64,000 bases of DNA, taken from the NCBI GenBank assembly GCA_014946745.1, contig JADCRD010000001.1, positions 124,001 to 188,000 of the forward strand, written 5' to 3'. Numbering within the stretch: position 1 is the stretch's first letter; each line of letters starts with the position of its first letter. A model generated the notes under the pieces. It did no database searches and had not been told where the DNA came from. It was given only the letters and a program-made list of their open reading frames with translations. The stretch is from Lysobacterales bacterium (GTDB lineage: Bacteria; Pseudomonadota; Gammaproteobacteria; Xanthomonadales; Xanthomonadaceae). This document shows, in pieces, positions 53,535-64,000 of the stretch. Both the position numbers and the translations under genes were made by a program.

Positions 53535-54599
53535 ATGCACAGCGCCCCGCTCGATGACTGGCTGCCCGACTTCTGCCGCGTGCCCACCCTGTTCGTGGTG
53601 ATGGTCGCCGCGCAGATCATCGTGCTGGCCGCCGTGCTCATGCCCGGTGCGGCCGGCGACCCCGCTGAAGCCGGTTCGCGCCTGTTCGTCGCCAGTGTGT
53701 TCGCGCAGTGGCTGGCGCTGTTGGCCAGCGTGCTGCTGTGCAAGCTGCGGCCGCTGGTGCTGCGGCTCAAGCCGCGTGCGCTGTCGATCGCGGCGGGCTG
53801 GTTGGTGCCGACCTTGGCGACCCTGGTGGGCGCCGGGGTCGTGCATCAGCTCGACGTGACCCTGAAAGTCGGGCTCACCGTGCCGACAGGCCACGGACTG
53901 CAGTTCGCGCTGTCCTGCGCGGCCGTAGCGGGTCTGCTGTCGGCGGCGCTGCTGCGCTACTTCTACGTGCAGCAGCTGTGGCAGGCGCAGGTACAGGCCA
54001 GCGCCCAGGCCGAAGTGCGCGCCCTGCAGGCGCGCATCCGCCCGCACTTCCTGTTCAACAGCTTGAACAGCATCATCAGCCTCGTGCGCCGCGACCCGGC
54101 GACCGCCGAACGCGCCATCGAGGATCTCTCGGAAGTCTTTCGTGCCGCCTTGGGCGCAGGCCAGGGTGACTGGTCGCTGGGCGAGGAGTTCGAGCTGATC
54201 GATCGCTATCTCGGCATCGAGCGCCTGCGTCTTGGCGAACGCCTGCGCCTGCGCATCGACCTCGAACCCGGCTGGCCGCAGACACTGCGCCTGCCGCGGC
54301 TGTTGCTGCAGCCGCTGGTCGAGAACGCCATCCTGCACGGCGTGGCCCGTCTGCCGCAGGGAGGCGAGGTTCACATCGAGCTGCGCGCCATCGATGGCGG
54401 CGTGCGCATCGAGATCGGCAACCCCTGCCCGCCGCAGGCGGGCAACGGCGGCAATCGCCATGCCTTGACCAGTATCGAGCAGCGCCTGCAGCACTTTTTT
54501 GGCCCGAGCGCGTGGATGACCGTGGTCCCGGCTCCCGACTACTATGCGGTGACTTTATGGATGCCCCGGAACCCCGCGCTGCCGTCCTCGACGTCCTGA
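53535..54599 (+). CDS. algZ: Sensor histidine kinase AlgZ/FimS type
   Basis: A 354-residue LytS-like kinase with about four transmembrane helices in the first 160 residues ([71 protein letters not shown]). The His_kinase domain carries [18 protein letters not shown] and the unusual N-box [14 protein letters not shown]; the ATPase is short. In Pseudomonas, AlgZ/FimS works with AlgR on type IV pili and alginate. ATG at 53535 has GGAG upstream. algR starts 43 bases inside its 3' end. Confidence 0.9.
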   Translation: MHSAPLDDWLPDFCRVPTLFVVMVAAQIIVLAAVLMPGAAGDPAEAGSRLFVASVFAQWLALLASVLLCKLRPLVLRLKPRALSIAAGWLVPTLATLVGAGVVHQLDVTLKVGLTVPTGHGLQFALSCAAVAGLLSAALLRYFYVQQLWQAQVQASAQAEVRALQARIRPHFLFNSLNSIISLVRRDPATAERAIEDLSEVFRAALGAGQGDWSLGEEFELIDRYLGIERLRLGERLRLRIDLEPGWPQTLRLPRLLLQPLVENAILHGVARLPQGGEVHIELRAIDGGVRIEIGNPCPPQAGNGGNRHALTSIEQRLQHFFGPSAWMTVVPAPDYYAVTLWMPRNPALPSSTS

Positions 54600-55321
54600 T
54601 CGTCGACGACGAGCCCCTTGCCCGCCAGCGTCTGCAGGATCTGCTCGCGGACCTTCCCAACGTGCGCGTAGTCGGCGAAGTCGGCGACGGTCGTCAGGCA
54701 GTCGATGCCTGCGCCCAGCTGTGTCCCGACGTGGTGCTGCTGGATATCGCGATGCCAGTGATGGACGGCCTGGAGGCGGCCCGTCACCTGGCGTCGGATC
54801 CCACCGCACCCGCGGTGGTGTTCTGCACCGCCTACGACGAGCACGCGCTGGCTGCCTTCGAAGCCCGCGCCATCGACTACCTGCTGAAGCCAGTGCGCGC
54901 CGAGCGCCTCGCGGCGGCGCTGGAGCGGGCTCGCTCCCTGGGCCGCGCCCGTGCAAACGAGCGACTGCAGGCGCTGCCCAAGACCCAGGCACGTACGCAT
55001 CTTTGCGCGCGGCTGCGCGGCAGCCTGCGGCTGATTCCTGTCGCCGATGTCGTCTATCTGCAAGCCGAAGAGAAGTACGTGGTGGTCCATCACCTCGGCG
55101 GTCAGGACCTGATCGAGGATTCGCTGAAGGCGCTGGAGCAGGAGTTCCCCGAGCGCTTCCTGCGCATCCATCGCAACTGCCTTGTCGCCCGCAGCGAGCT
55201 GCGCGAGCTGCGTCGCGGCAACGATGGGCAGGTGCACGCGCTGCTGAAGCGCAGCGCCGATGCGCTCGAGATCAGCCGCCGCTGCCTTCCCCAGATTCGT
55301 CAACTGCTGAAGCATCTATGA
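54557..55321 (+). CDS. algR: LytTR response regulator AlgR
   Basis: A 254-residue regulator. The receiver has [18 protein letters not shown], the phosphorylation aspartate in [20 protein letters not shown] and [24 protein letters not shown]. The DNA-binding half is LytTR ([34 protein letters not shown]), as in Pseudomonas AlgR. The gene overlaps algZ by 43 bases and its stop overlaps the hemC start, so three genes are coupled. The same algZ-algR-hemC order is known in Pseudomonas. Confidence 0.93.
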   Translation: MDAPEPRAAVLDVLIVDDEPLARQRLQDLLADLPNVRVVGEVGDGRQAVDACAQLCPDVVLLDIAMPVMDGLEAARHLASDPTAPAVVFCTAYDEHALAAFEARAIDYLLKPVRAERLAAALERARSLGRARANERLQALPKTQARTHLCARLRGSLRLIPVADVVYLQAEEKYVVVHHLGGQDLIEDSLKALEQEFPERFLRIHRNCLVARSELRELRRGNDGQVHALLKRSADALEISRRCLPQIRQLLKHL

Positions 55322-56235
55322 CCCGAACTCTGCGGATCGCCACCCGCAAGAGCGCGCTCGCGCTGTGGCAAACGGAACACGTCGCGGCCCGCCTGCGTGA
55401 CTTGCATCCTGGCATCGCCATCGAACTGGTGCCGCTGTCCACACGCGGCGACGAGGTGCTCGATCGTTCGCTGTCGGCGATCGGCGGCAAGGGCCTGTTC
55501 CTCAAGGAGCTCGAAGAAGCCATGCTGCGCGATGAGGCCGACCTCGCCGTGCATTCGCTGAAGGACGTGCCGATGGCGCTTGAGGGGCCCTTCGTGCTGC
55601 CGGCTGTGCTGGAGCGTGCGAATCCTTTCGATGCGTTCGTCAGCAATGCCTACGCCGATATCGCGGCGCTGCCCGAGGGCGCGCGCGTGGGCACGTCCTC
55701 GCTGCGTCGACGCGCGCAGATCAAGGCGCAGCGCCCTGACCTTGACATCGTCGACCTGCGCGGCAACGTCAACACGCGCCTGGCCAAGCTCGATGCGGGC
55801 GAATACGCGGCCATCGTGCTGGCCTGCGCGGGTCTCGAGCGATTGGGCTTCGATGCGCGCATCCGCGCGACGCTGAGTCCGCCTCGGGTGCTTCCGGCGG
55901 CCTCGCAAGGCGCCATCGCGATCGAGTGTCGCGAAGATGCAGCGGATGTTCGCACCCTGCTGGCCACCCTCGACCACGCCCCCACGCGCCGCTGCGTGGA
56001 CGCAGAGCGGGCCATGAACCTCGCTTTGGGCGGCAGCTGTCACGCTGCGATTGCGGCGTACTGCATCGAGCAGGGCGAGCGTCTGCGTCTGCGCGGCTGG
56101 GTGGGCGATGCGGGCAGCGGCGCAGGCATTGGTGTCGATCTGGAAGGTAAGTCGTCCGCGCCAGAAGCCCTTGGGCTGCGTGCAGCCGAAGCCTTGCGCG
56201 CCCAGGGCGCCGAGCGATTGCTCGCCAGTGCTTGA
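55318..56235 (+). CDS. hemC: Hydroxymethylbilane synthase
   Basis: A 305-residue porphobilinogen deaminase that makes hydroxymethylbilane for heme. Diagnostic parts are [54 protein letters not shown] and the cofactor cysteine in [18 protein letters not shown] at 55318 overlaps the algR stop (ATGA). hemD would often follow; here a hairpin-bearing gap and an unrelated convergent gene follow instead. Confidence 0.96.
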   Translation: MTRTLRIATRKSALALWQTEHVAARLRDLHPGIAIELVPLSTRGDEVLDRSLSAIGGKGLFLKELEEAMLRDEADLAVHSLKDVPMALEGPFVLPAVLERANPFDAFVSNAYADIAALPEGARVGTSSLRRRAQIKAQRPDLDIVDLRGNVNTRLAKLDAGEYAAIVLACAGLERLGFDARIRATLSPPRVLPAASQGAIAIECREDAADVRTLLATLDHAPTRRCVDAERAMNLALGGSCHAAIAAYCIEQGERLRLRGWVGDAGSGAGIGVDLEGKSSAPEALGLRAAEALRAQGAERLLASA

Positions 56236-56341
56236 ATACGGCGCACGCGCAGGCCATCGCACTGAGCTGAGCCAGTGGGCTGCTGTGTTGCTGCGGGGCT
56301 TGCCCAATGCCCAGCGCCGAAACGCGCCCGGCCCGCACAGC

Positions 56342-56388
56342 CATGGCCTACGGTAACGCCGAAGAATTCAGCGTTGCCGTAGGCCATG
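56342..56388. repeat. 27-bp palindrome family, copy 2, within an 18-bp hairpin
   Basis: CATGGCCTACGGTAACGC (56342-56359) pairs with 56371-56388 with one wobble and an 11-base loop. The core 56352-56378 is the second copy of the palindrome at 7387-7413. It lies between convergent hemC and DUF481 genes. Confidence 0.75.
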
Positions 56389-56492
56389 TCGAGGGCGCTC
56401 GCGGCCACAGATCAAGTGCAGGATCGACTTGATCCGGGTTGCCTCAGCGCTCCGCAGACGGGCCCGCCCAGGGCGGCAAGACTCGGTGCTGA

Positions 56493-57239
56493 TCAGCGGA
56501 ACGCGTAGACCAGGTTGATCGTGGTCAGCAGATCGGTGCTCTTGCTGCCGGCGGGCGTTTCGCTGTTGTAGCGCGCCTGCAGACCGGCCTTCAGCGCCAG
56601 CTTCTCGGTCATCGACACCGCGACACCAAAGTCGTTCTGCGCAAAGGTGTTGTCCTCGCCGCTTTCGACCAGCAGCACATTGGTCAGCTCGGTGGTTTCC
56701 GTCAGCACGCGGCGGAAGTCGAGCGCTCCGCGCAGGATGGCGTTGTTCTCGGTCTCGCCAGTCTCAGCCACTTTGGCACGGCGATAGCCGGGACCGACCT
56801 CGGCGCTCAGGTGGCCGCTGTCGTTGCTGTAGAGCGTGTAGCCGAAGCCAATCGAGAACGTGCTCTGGCTCTCGTAGGCGCTGAAGTCATCGCGTTCATG
56901 GCGCAGCGCGCTGATCCACGATGCGCGCTCGTTCATCTTGAAGGCGCTGGAGGCGTGCGCCGCCCAGCGGTTTGCAGTGGTTTCGAACAGGGTCTCGGCT
57001 TGGCCGTCGCCGTCGAAGTCGCCGGTGATCTCGCCTTTGGCGCGCAGCACGCTGACCCCGAACATGTGCTTCCAGCGGTCATCCTCATTGATGAAATCGA
57101 GCTTGGCGTTGAGGTTCTCCGAGCGCGCGTTGCCGCGGGCCGCCGCCAGGCCGAACTCGCCGGTGCCCGTCCAGCTCTGAGCGTGAGAGGCAGCGGGCAG
57201 GGCGGCAAGCAGGGAGAACAGGAGCAGAGTCGAGCGCAT
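56493..57239 (-). CDS. DUF481 outer-membrane beta-barrel protein
   Basis: A 248-residue exported protein with a signal peptide (LLLFSLLAALPAASHA) and the DUF481 plan: an early GTGEFGLAAARGNARSENLNA, then alternating amphipathic strands such as HASSAFKMNERASWISALRH, SIGFGYTLYSNDSGHLSAEV and GPGYRRA, ending on an aromatic NLVYAFR typical of outer-membrane insertion. Family members are porin-like with unknown cargo; some are induced by salt. ATG at 57239. The gene is convergent with hemC. Confidence 0.88.
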   Translation of the reverse strand: MRSTLLLFSLLAALPAASHAQSWTGTGEFGLAAARGNARSENLNAKLDFINEDDRWKHMFGVSVLRAKGEITGDFDGDGQAETLFETTANRWAAHASSAFKMNERASWISALRHERDDFSAYESQSTFSIGFGYTLYSNDSGHLSAEVGPGYRRAKVAETGETENNAILRGALDFRRVLTETTELTNVLLVESGEDNTFAQNDFGVAVSMTEKLALKAGLQARYNSETPAGSKSTDLLTTINLVYAFR

Positions 57240-57670
57240 GGGAACCTCGTGGCTGTGGGTGTGAAGGCCTCATCGGCGGCGCGCAGACTGGTGGCCGGCG
57301 CTTGAATTGCCGGTGAATCCAACGGTCTGCCTCAAGATCGGAGCGCCCGGCACATCCGCGCGAGGAGGCTGCGGGTCAGGCGTGTCCAGTCAGCGGCGCA
57401 CAGGTCAGGCGATACCTTAAGCGCTCGGTGCTCCTCGCGTGTGCTCGCGCGAAAGGCCTCGCAGTGTGGGTGTGATGGGTTGTGCAGTCTCTCAACCATC
57501 CGCCGGCGTATCCCATCCTTTGACCCCTTTGACCCCGGTTTCAAACGGTTTACCCTGCGGGGCTGTCCCGCGGTGGCATTGAAGCCGTTGAAGCGTCTCC
57601 GCGGTCGCTTCCTCCCCAGATTTCATCTTGACTCCGGTGACGACGGAGCTTGATTCCCCAGGAGCCGTAC
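57240..57670. other. Divergent gap before the YbaY lipoprotein
   Basis: About 430 bases between divergent genes with no supported ORF, hairpin or repeat. It must carry both promoters. An odd doubled CTTTGACCCC motif is at about 57519-57536. Confidence 0.4.
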
Positions 57671-58540
57671 ATGCATCGCAAGCTGATCCCCGTGGCCATC
57701 GCCGCCGTTCTGCTGTCTGGCTGTGGCGCACCCGAAACGCCGTCTGCCCAGCAGGGAGCGCAGGCCTCCGCTGCTCCCGCAGCCACCGCCACCGCCGCGC
57801 CCGTCGCTACGCCGCAGTTCAGCACGGCAATCAGCGGCGAGCTGATGGTCGAGGGGCTCACCGAACTGCCCGCTGGTTTCGAGCTGTCGCTGCGCCTGCT
57901 GGATCTCAGCGACCCCTCGCAGGTGCCGCCCGTGGTCGCCGAGCTGAGCGGCCCGGCCCCGTCGATCCTGCCGCACCGGTTCTCGCTGCCCTATGACGCA
58001 TCCAAGATCGTCGAAACGGGTCGCTACGGGGTGCTTGCGGCCCTTGTCGTGCAGGGCGTGCCGCTGTACTCCAGTCCCGCGCCTGCGCCCGTACTGACCG
58101 AAGGCAACGGCACCAGCGTGTCACTGTCGCTCGTCCGCGGCGGCGCGCAGGCGGATACCCAGATCGCTCCCACGGAGAAGATGAAGCAGGATTTCGGCGC
58201 GCTGGAGCGTTCGATCGGCGCCTTGAGGCGCGTCACCGGTGAGCGCATCACCGATGACGTCACGGTGGGTTGGGACGCCTTCCTGTCCGACGCGGGCGTG
58301 CGCTTCGCGCGTGAGCAGGTGGACTTCGGCGACGCTGGCACCGCTTCCCTCAAGTACGCGTTCAAGGACGGGCGGCCGTGGGTCGTCGTGCGCGAGCAGC
58401 GCGATCGCACCACCTGGCTGGGTTGGAACGAAGCGGGTGAGCTGATGCTCAACGAAGGCCCGGACGGTCCGATCGACGCTGCCGAGGCCGAACGCCTGCG
58501 TGCCGGTGCCGCCGAGGTCGCGGCACTCGCGAAGCCCTGA
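57671..58540 (+). CDS. YbaY/YscW-type lipoprotein
   Basis: A 289-residue lipoprotein. The signal peptide MHRKLIPVAIAAVLL ends in lipobox LSGC, followed by an alanine-rich linker and a YbaY/pilotin-like beta domain (ISGELMVEGLTELPAGFELS, LPYDASKIVETGRYGVLAAL, LYSSPAPAPVLTEGN). The C-terminal half (ERITDDVTVGWDAFLSDAGV, GTASLKYAFKDGRPWVV) is not assigned. CAGGAG precedes the ATG at 57671. No secretion genes are near, so a pilotin role is unproven. Confidence 0.75.
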   Translation: MHRKLIPVAIAAVLLSGCGAPETPSAQQGAQASAAPAATATAAPVATPQFSTAISGELMVEGLTELPAGFELSLRLLDLSDPSQVPPVVAELSGPAPSILPHRFSLPYDASKIVETGRYGVLAALVVQGVPLYSSPAPAPVLTEGNGTSVSLSLVRGGAQADTQIAPTEKMKQDFGALERSIGALRRVTGERITDDVTVGWDAFLSDAGVRFAREQVDFGDAGTASLKYAFKDGRPWVVVREQRDRTTWLGWNEAGELMLNEGPDGPIDAAEAERLRAGAAEVAALAKP

Positions 58541-58571
58541 GCACGACGGCTTCTCTGCTCTCACGGTTCGA

Positions 58572-58600
58572 CGAAACCCCGTGCCCGGCGCGGGGTTTCG
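58572..58600 (+). terminator. Terminator-like hairpin after the YbaY gene
   Basis: CGAAACCCCG / CGGGGTTTCG, a 10-bp stem with a 9-base loop, 32 bases past the stop, with CGTTTG after it. Confidence 0.6.
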
Positions 58601-58774
58601 CGTTTGTCTGCAGGCGCTTTCACGTCCGGTTTGCGCTGCGTCCACGCGCATCCATCCAAGCTTCCGGTCGGGGGCAATGGCCTGCATCGTATTGCCGGTT
58701 CTAGGCGCGGGGCCTATCATCTGCGACGTTTTGTCGCACCCTGTGCTCCGTTCGCACGAGGGTCAAGACCTTCA

Positions 58775-59278
58775 ATGATCGAGTTCAGCTCTTGCAGCAG
58801 CGATGACGAGGGTCTTTGGGAGCGGTGGGTGCTCAAGCCCAATCGCTCGCTTGGCCGCAGGCAGGCGAGGCTGTTCTTCGCCGCTGTGGTGAGTATGTCA
58901 ACGCTGGTGAGCGGCTACAGCTGGTTTCAGGGGAACGTCTTTGCTCCCATCTTTGCCGTCGCGGAGGTTTCGCTTCTGGCGCTGGTGTTCTGGGTCGTTT
59001 GGCGGCGCGCAGAGCGTGCCGAGGTGATTTCGATCAACTCAGATCGCGTACGCGTCAATCGTGTGCCGGAGCTCGTGGAGGCGCTCAGCGAACCGCCTCA
59101 GTGGGTGCGACTTGAAGCCGAGGATGGTCAGCTGTTTCTTGCGAGCCGAGGACGGCGCGTGGATGTGGGGCGCTTCCTCGGCGAAATCGAGCGGGAGCAA
59201 CTCGCGAAGGATCTGGAGCACGGCCTCAACAAGGCGCGTGCAGAAGCGGTTTACAGGTTTACTGAAGACTCAAGGTGA
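58775..59278 (+). CDS. DUF2244 membrane protein
   Basis: A 167-residue integral membrane protein with two helices (LFFAAVVSMSTLVSGYSWF and FAVAEVSLLALVFWVVW) inside an RWVLKPNRSLGRRQ...RRAERAEVI frame typical of DUF2244. The family commonly precedes cytochrome oxidase genes in proteobacteria and may act in its assembly. Its stop TGA overlaps the coxB ATG (TGATG), so it heads the oxidase operon. Confidence 0.87.
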   Translation: MIEFSSCSSDDEGLWERWVLKPNRSLGRRQARLFFAAVVSMSTLVSGYSWFQGNVFAPIFAVAEVSLLALVFWVVWRRAERAEVISINSDRVRVNRVPELVEALSEPPQWVRLEAEDGQLFLASRGRRVDVGRFLGEIEREQLAKDLEHGLNKARAEAVYRFTEDSR

Positions 59279-60180
59279 TGCTGATGAAGCGTGTCCACTG
59301 GAGCCAACTGGGAACGGGTTTGATGGCCCTGCTGTTCTCGGCCATGGCCTTCGCCAATCCCGAGCGCTGGCAGCTCAACATGACGACTGGCGTCACCGAT
59401 ACCGCCGGTGAGGTCTACAAGCTGCACATGATCACGCTGTGGATCTGCGTGGCGATCGGCATCGTGGTGTTCGGTGCCATGGCGATCGCCATGTTCAAGT
59501 TCCGCAAGTCCAAGGGCGCCAAGGCCGCAGGCTGGAGCCACAACACCACCGCCGAAATCATCTGGACGGTCGTGCCCGTGCTGATTCTTGTGGCCGTGGC
59601 GTGGCCCGCCACCAAGACCATGTTCCGTATGGAAGACACCACCGGCTCCGAGATGACGGTGAAGATCACGGGCTACCAGTGGATGTGGCGCTACGAGATC
59701 GTCAACTACAAGGGCCAGCCCGGCAACGTCAACTTCGTGAGCCGTATCGACCGCGGCAGCGACAGTGTGCGTCAGCTCGGCTCTGGCAAGACCCCGCAGA
59801 CGGTCACCGACGCTGAGGGCAACAACATCTATCTGCTGGATGTCGACAAGCCGCTGGTGCTGCCGACCGACACCAAGATCCGCTTCGTCATCACCGCGGA
59901 TGACGTCATCCACAGCTGGTGGGTGCCGGTGTTTGGCTGGAAGCAGGACGCCATCCCCGGCGTCATCAACGAGAACTGGACCCGCATCAACGAACCGGGC
60001 ATCTATCGGGGCCAATGCGCCGAACTCTGCGGCAAAGACCATGGCTTCATGCCGATCGTGGTCAAGGCGGTGACGCCGGCCGAGTTCGAGAGCTGGCTGG
60101 CGGCCGAACAGGCCAACGGCGACGCGGCCCGCGTGGCCCAGGCCAATGCTTCGACGGCGGGCGCCGTCGCGCAGAACTGA
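59278..60180 (+). CDS. coxB: Cytochrome c oxidase subunit II
   Basis: A 300-residue subunit with a signal-like start, two transmembrane helices (HMITLWICVAIGIVVFGAM, IIWTVVPVLILVAVAWPA) and the periplasmic CuA domain. The copper ligands are all present: HSWWVPVFGWKQD, the C-x3-C of GQCAELCGKDHGFMPI and its H and M. It receives electrons from cytochrome c. ATG at 59278 overlaps the DUF2244 stop; ATG 59284 is another possible start. No fused cytochrome c domain is present. Confidence 0.96.
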   Translation: MLMKRVHWSQLGTGLMALLFSAMAFANPERWQLNMTTGVTDTAGEVYKLHMITLWICVAIGIVVFGAMAIAMFKFRKSKGAKAAGWSHNTTAEIIWTVVPVLILVAVAWPATKTMFRMEDTTGSEMTVKITGYQWMWRYEIVNYKGQPGNVNFVSRIDRGSDSVRQLGSGKTPQTVTDAEGNNIYLLDVDKPLVLPTDTKIRFVITADDVIHSWWVPVFGWKQDAIPGVINENWTRINEPGIYRGQCAELCGKDHGFMPIVVKAVTPAEFESWLAAEQANGDAARVAQANASTAGAVAQN

Positions 60181-60199
60181 GTGGGAGGCAGGACACATC

Positions 60200-61816
<1,617 letters not shown>

Positions 61817-61877
61817 GCGGTCCCCGCGCAGCGCGGCGGCTCGGCCGCCGCGCTGCGCGCATCGCATCAGGTTCTGA

Positions 61878-62012
61878 ATGAAGCGTCCCGTCGCCCCTGC
61901 CGAAGCCTCACCCCATCAGCGCCGCGCCGCGCGCCGAACGGCGTTCTTCGTGGCGGTGGTGGCAGCGCTGATCTACATCGCCTTTGTCCTCTCGGGAGTG
62001 ATTGGCCGATGA
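61878..62012 (+). CDS. Small cytochrome oxidase assembly-type membrane protein
   Basis: A 44-residue protein, basic at the start (MKRPVAPAEASPHQRRAARR) and then a single helix (TAFFVAVVAALIYIAFVLSG). Its place between coxA and ctaG, and its overlap with the ctaG ATG (TGA inside GATGAG), match the small assembly proteins annotated at this position in related genomes. A function has not been shown. Confidence 0.8.
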   Translation: MKRPVAPAEASPHQRRAARRTAFFVAVVAALIYIAFVLSGVIGR

Positions 62013-62584
62013 GCACCGAAGCCCCAGCCCGCTCGGAAACCCGCAAGGTCCTTGGTCGCGCCGTCCTGGCCTGTGCCTGCACCTTCCTGTTTGCGTTCTC
62101 GCTGGTGCCGCTGTATCGCATCGCCTGCGAGAAGATCTTCGGTATCACCCTGGAGCGCACGCCGACCGGCGAGACGGTCGTCGCCAGCTACGAGGTGGAC
62201 ACCAGTCGGACCATCACGGTCGAGTTCGATGCTGGCGTCAATTCGCGCCTCAACTGGGCCTTCCGCTCGGACCAGTTCCAGATGCAGGTGCATCCCGGGC
62301 AGATGTACGAGGCGATGTTCCACGCCCGCAACATCGACAGCAGGCCCATCGTTGGCCAGGCGGTGCCCAGCGTGGCGCCCTCGCGGGCGTCGATCTTCTT
62401 CAACAAGACCGAGTGTTTCTGCTTCACCGAGCAGCTGCTGCACCCCGGCGAGGAGCGTCCGATGCCGGTGCGTTTCGTGATCGACCCCGCGCTGCCGCGC
62501 GAAATCACCACGCTCACGCTGTCCTATACCTTCTTCAACAACGAGCACGCCACCGCGCGCGTCGCCGCAGCCGGCATGCACTGA
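62009..62584 (+). CDS. ctaG: Cytochrome c oxidase assembly protein CtaG/Cox11
   Basis: A 191-residue copper chaperone. One N-terminal helix (VLACACTFLFAFSLVPLYRI) anchors a periplasmic domain with the copper-binding CFCF in FFNKTECFCFTEQLL, and the conserved VEFDAGVNSRLNWAF, HPGQMYEAMFHARN and LTLSYTFFNN. Cox11 delivers CuB to subunit I. ATG at 62009 overlaps the small gene's stop by four bases. Confidence 0.95.
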   Translation: MSTEAPARSETRKVLGRAVLACACTFLFAFSLVPLYRIACEKIFGITLERTPTGETVVASYEVDTSRTITVEFDAGVNSRLNWAFRSDQFQMQVHPGQMYEAMFHARNIDSRPIVGQAVPSVAPSRASIFFNKTECFCFTEQLLHPGEERPMPVRFVIDPALPREITTLTLSYTFFNNEHATARVAAAGMH

Positions 62585-62651
62585 GCCTGGCGCGCGAACG
62601 CGTTGCGCCCGTCTTGTTAGACTTTCAACTTTCGTTCACCGGGGAAGCTCC

Positions 62652-63527
62652 ATGGCACACACCCACGACGACGCCAACGTCTATTACGTCCCACACAGCA
62701 GCCCCTGGCCCATCGTTGGTGCAGTCGGTCTCTTCATCACCATGCTTGGCGTCGCCAGCTGGATCGACGGCGCCGCCTGGGGAATGTGGGTCTTCTACGC
62801 CGGTCTCGCCATCACGCTGTTCATGCTGAGCGGCTGGTTTGCCGACCAGATCAACGAGTCGGTGGGCGGCAAGTACAACTCGCAGGTCGATCGCAGCTTC
62901 CGCATGGGCATGCTGTGGTTCATCTTTTCCGAAGTGATGTTCTTTGCGGCCTTCTTCGGCGCTCTGTTCTATGCCCGCATCTTCTCGGTGCCGTGGCTGG
63001 GCGGCGAGGGTGCGGGCGTGGCGACGCATGAGTTCCTGTGGAGCGGTTTCGACGCCGCCTGGCCTACCAATGGCCCGGCCGATCTCAATGGCAGCTTCCA
63101 GACCATTCCGGCCTGGGGCATCCCGCTGTTGAACACCCTGTTGCTGCTGGCGTCCGGCGTGACGCTGACCATCGCCCACCACGCGCTCAAGGCTGGCGAG
63201 CGCGGCAAGATCCTGTTCTGGCTGGGTGCCACCGTGGTTCTCGGTGCGATCTTCATGTACTTCCAGGTCTACGAGTACATGCACGCCTATGGCGATCTGA
63301 ACCTCAAGCTGAGCTCGGGCATCTACGGTTCGACCTTCTTCATGCTCACCGGCTTCCACGGCATGCACGTCACCCTGGGCGCGATCATGCTGGCGGTCAT
63401 GTGGTTCCGCGTCGCCAAGGGCCATTTCACCAAGGACAACCACTTCGCTTTCGAAGCGGTTGCGTGGTACTGGCACTTCGTCGACGTGGTTTGGCTGATC
63501 CTCTTCATGTTCGTCTACGTGCTCTGA
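62652..63527 (+). CDS. coxC: Cytochrome c oxidase subunit III
   Basis: A 291-residue, seven-helix subunit (WFIFSEVMFFAAFFGALFYAR split by its carboxylate E, HHALKAGERGKILFWLGAT, TGFHGMHVTLGAIML, WYWHFVDVVWLILFMFVYVL). It stabilises the oxidase and its proton uptake. The ATG at 62652 opens MAHTHDDANVYYVPHSSPWP. It is 67 bases after ctaG and followed by a strong terminator. Confidence 0.97.
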   Translation: MAHTHDDANVYYVPHSSPWPIVGAVGLFITMLGVASWIDGAAWGMWVFYAGLAITLFMLSGWFADQINESVGGKYNSQVDRSFRMGMLWFIFSEVMFFAAFFGALFYARIFSVPWLGGEGAGVATHEFLWSGFDAAWPTNGPADLNGSFQTIPAWGIPLLNTLLLLASGVTLTIAHHALKAGERGKILFWLGATVVLGAIFMYFQVYEYMHAYGDLNLKLSSGIYGSTFFMLTGFHGMHVTLGAIMLAVMWFRVAKGHFTKDNHFAFEAVAWYWHFVDVVWLILFMFVYVL

Positions 63528-63549
63528 GCGCGCCGACGTCCGAATACAC

Positions 63550-63582
63550 GCGAGGCCGGCATGCGCCGGCCTCGCTGTTTTC
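63550..63582 (+). terminator. Terminator of the cox operon
   Basis: A perfect 11-bp stem (GCGAGGCCGGC / GCCGGCCTCGC) with an ATGC loop, then TGTTTTC. It starts 23 bases after the coxC stop. Confidence 0.85.
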
Positions 63583-63665
63583 TGGCCTGATGGAAGAGGC
63601 TGACCAAGCCGGGTCAAAGGTTCGGATCCGGTCCTCGCATGCTGCGTCCGAAGCCCCGGATTCGA

Positions 63666-63872
63666 TCAGCCGCCGATGCCGTGCGGCTGGATCACGCCGG
63701 TGGCGATACCGATTAGCACCAGCACAATCAGTCCAACCGAAAGACCGATGCGTCGCGTCAGCGCATTCACCGTGCGGTGCGTGGCGCCCTTGTCCGCGAT
63801 CATGTAGTAGAGGCCCGCGCCGAGGTTGTAGAGGATGAGCGCGAGGAAGGCGACGATCAGCAGCTTCTCCAT
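63666..63872 (-). CDS. Two-helix DUF2909-type small membrane protein
   Basis: A 68-residue protein with two transmembrane helices (LLIVAFLALILYNLGAGLYY and LSVGLIVLVLIGIATGVIQP) joined by a short basic loop DKGATHRTVNALTRRIG. This twin-helix protein occurs beside oxidase and Surf1 genes in many proteobacteria; its role is unknown. ATG at 63872 starts MEKLLI; the open frame upstream is unrelated. Confidence 0.85.
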   Translation of the reverse strand: MEKLLIVAFLALILYNLGAGLYYMIADKGATHRTVNALTRRIGLSVGLIVLVLIGIATGVIQPHGIGG

Positions 63873-63929
63873 GTCTGGCACCTGTGCAATGACTGCTTCA
63901 AGTATCGCACTGCCCCGCGGGTGCCCGAC

Positions 63930-64000
63930 GTGAGCGCCCCTGCACGCCCGCTGCGTCACTACCTGCTGGCCGCTTTCGGTCTCGGCATGGTCCTGGTGTT
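63930..64000 (+). CDS. Start of a membrane protein, cut by the window edge
   Basis: A GTG at 63930 opens VSAPARPLRHYLLAAFGLGM and continues hydrophobic to the end, 23 codons in all. By its place after coxC and the DUF2909 gene this could be a SURF1-family oxidase assembly protein, but too little is visible to say. Listed as a possible gene only. Confidence 0.4.
   Translation, partial: MSAPARPLRHYLLAAFGLGMVLV

Overview
The window is high-GC bacterial DNA (about two thirds G+C by eye) with dense, short-spaced genes and many ATGA/GTGA stop-start overlaps. The gene content points to a gammaproteobacterium of the Xanthomonadales/Lysobacterales type: algZ-algR-hemC, a PepSY protein ahead of phoP-phoQ, the cox cluster with a small protein between coxA and ctaG, a DUF6164 protein, a monofunctional birA-coaX-SPOR run, and intergenic GGGATTS heptamers and GTGGGTC palindromes. 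This placement is inferred from gene families only; no 16S is present.

Layout. 1-7.3 kb: etfB (cut by the window edge), an ATP-grasp protein and a GNAT protein separated by a triplicated 183-bp unit, a LacI regulator, the DEAD-box RNA helicase deaD and a YpfJ-type metallopeptidase. 7.9-12.2 kb: two adjacent paralogous soluble chemoreceptors, each with three PAS domains. 12.5-16.3 kb: pgk, trhO, tyrA with an ACT domain, and a DUF6164 membrane protein. 16.5-20.1 kb: a complete LuxR/LuxI acyl-homoserine-lactone pair with two abutting lux-box-like palindromes before luxI, then a convergent DUF3050 gene and a hemerythrin. 20.3-31.5 kb: a 1102-residue beta-propeller/amidohydrolase, queF, an AMP nucleosidase, a lipoprotein, a glutaredoxin-(A-type)-rhodanese fusion, a metallophosphoesterase, a methyltransferase, a repeat-rich accessory stretch with a pseudopilin-like gene between perfect 58-bp direct repeats, and an NrtR-like regulator.

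31.7-37.6 kb: dusA coupled to an amidinotransferase-fold enzyme, PepSY-phoP-phoQ, mtfA and a small exported protein. 37.8-42.7 kb: a fusion of FakA-like and FakB/DegV-like domains beside plsY, then birA, coaX and a SPOR protein. 42.8-45.9 kb: tRNA-Thr(UGU), an HPt protein coupled to arginase, an entericidin-like lipoprotein and trpS. 46.1-51.4 kb: an exported DUF1800/DUF1501 pair convergent with two coupled exported CxxCH proteins. 51.5-56.2 kb: sbtA-sbtB, an esterase, algZ-algR-hemC. 56.5-64 kb: a DUF481 barrel, a YbaY-type lipoprotein, and the aa3 oxidase cluster DUF2244-coxB-coxA-small protein-ctaG-coxC, ending in a convergent two-helix membrane protein and the first codons of another gene.

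Most genes are housekeeping. The parts most worth following up are the quorum-sensing locus with tandem lux boxes and its DUF3050 neighbour, the single-chain fatty-acid-kinase-like protein next to the acyl-phosphate-using acyltransferase PlsY, and several families of intergenic repeats that recur inside the window.
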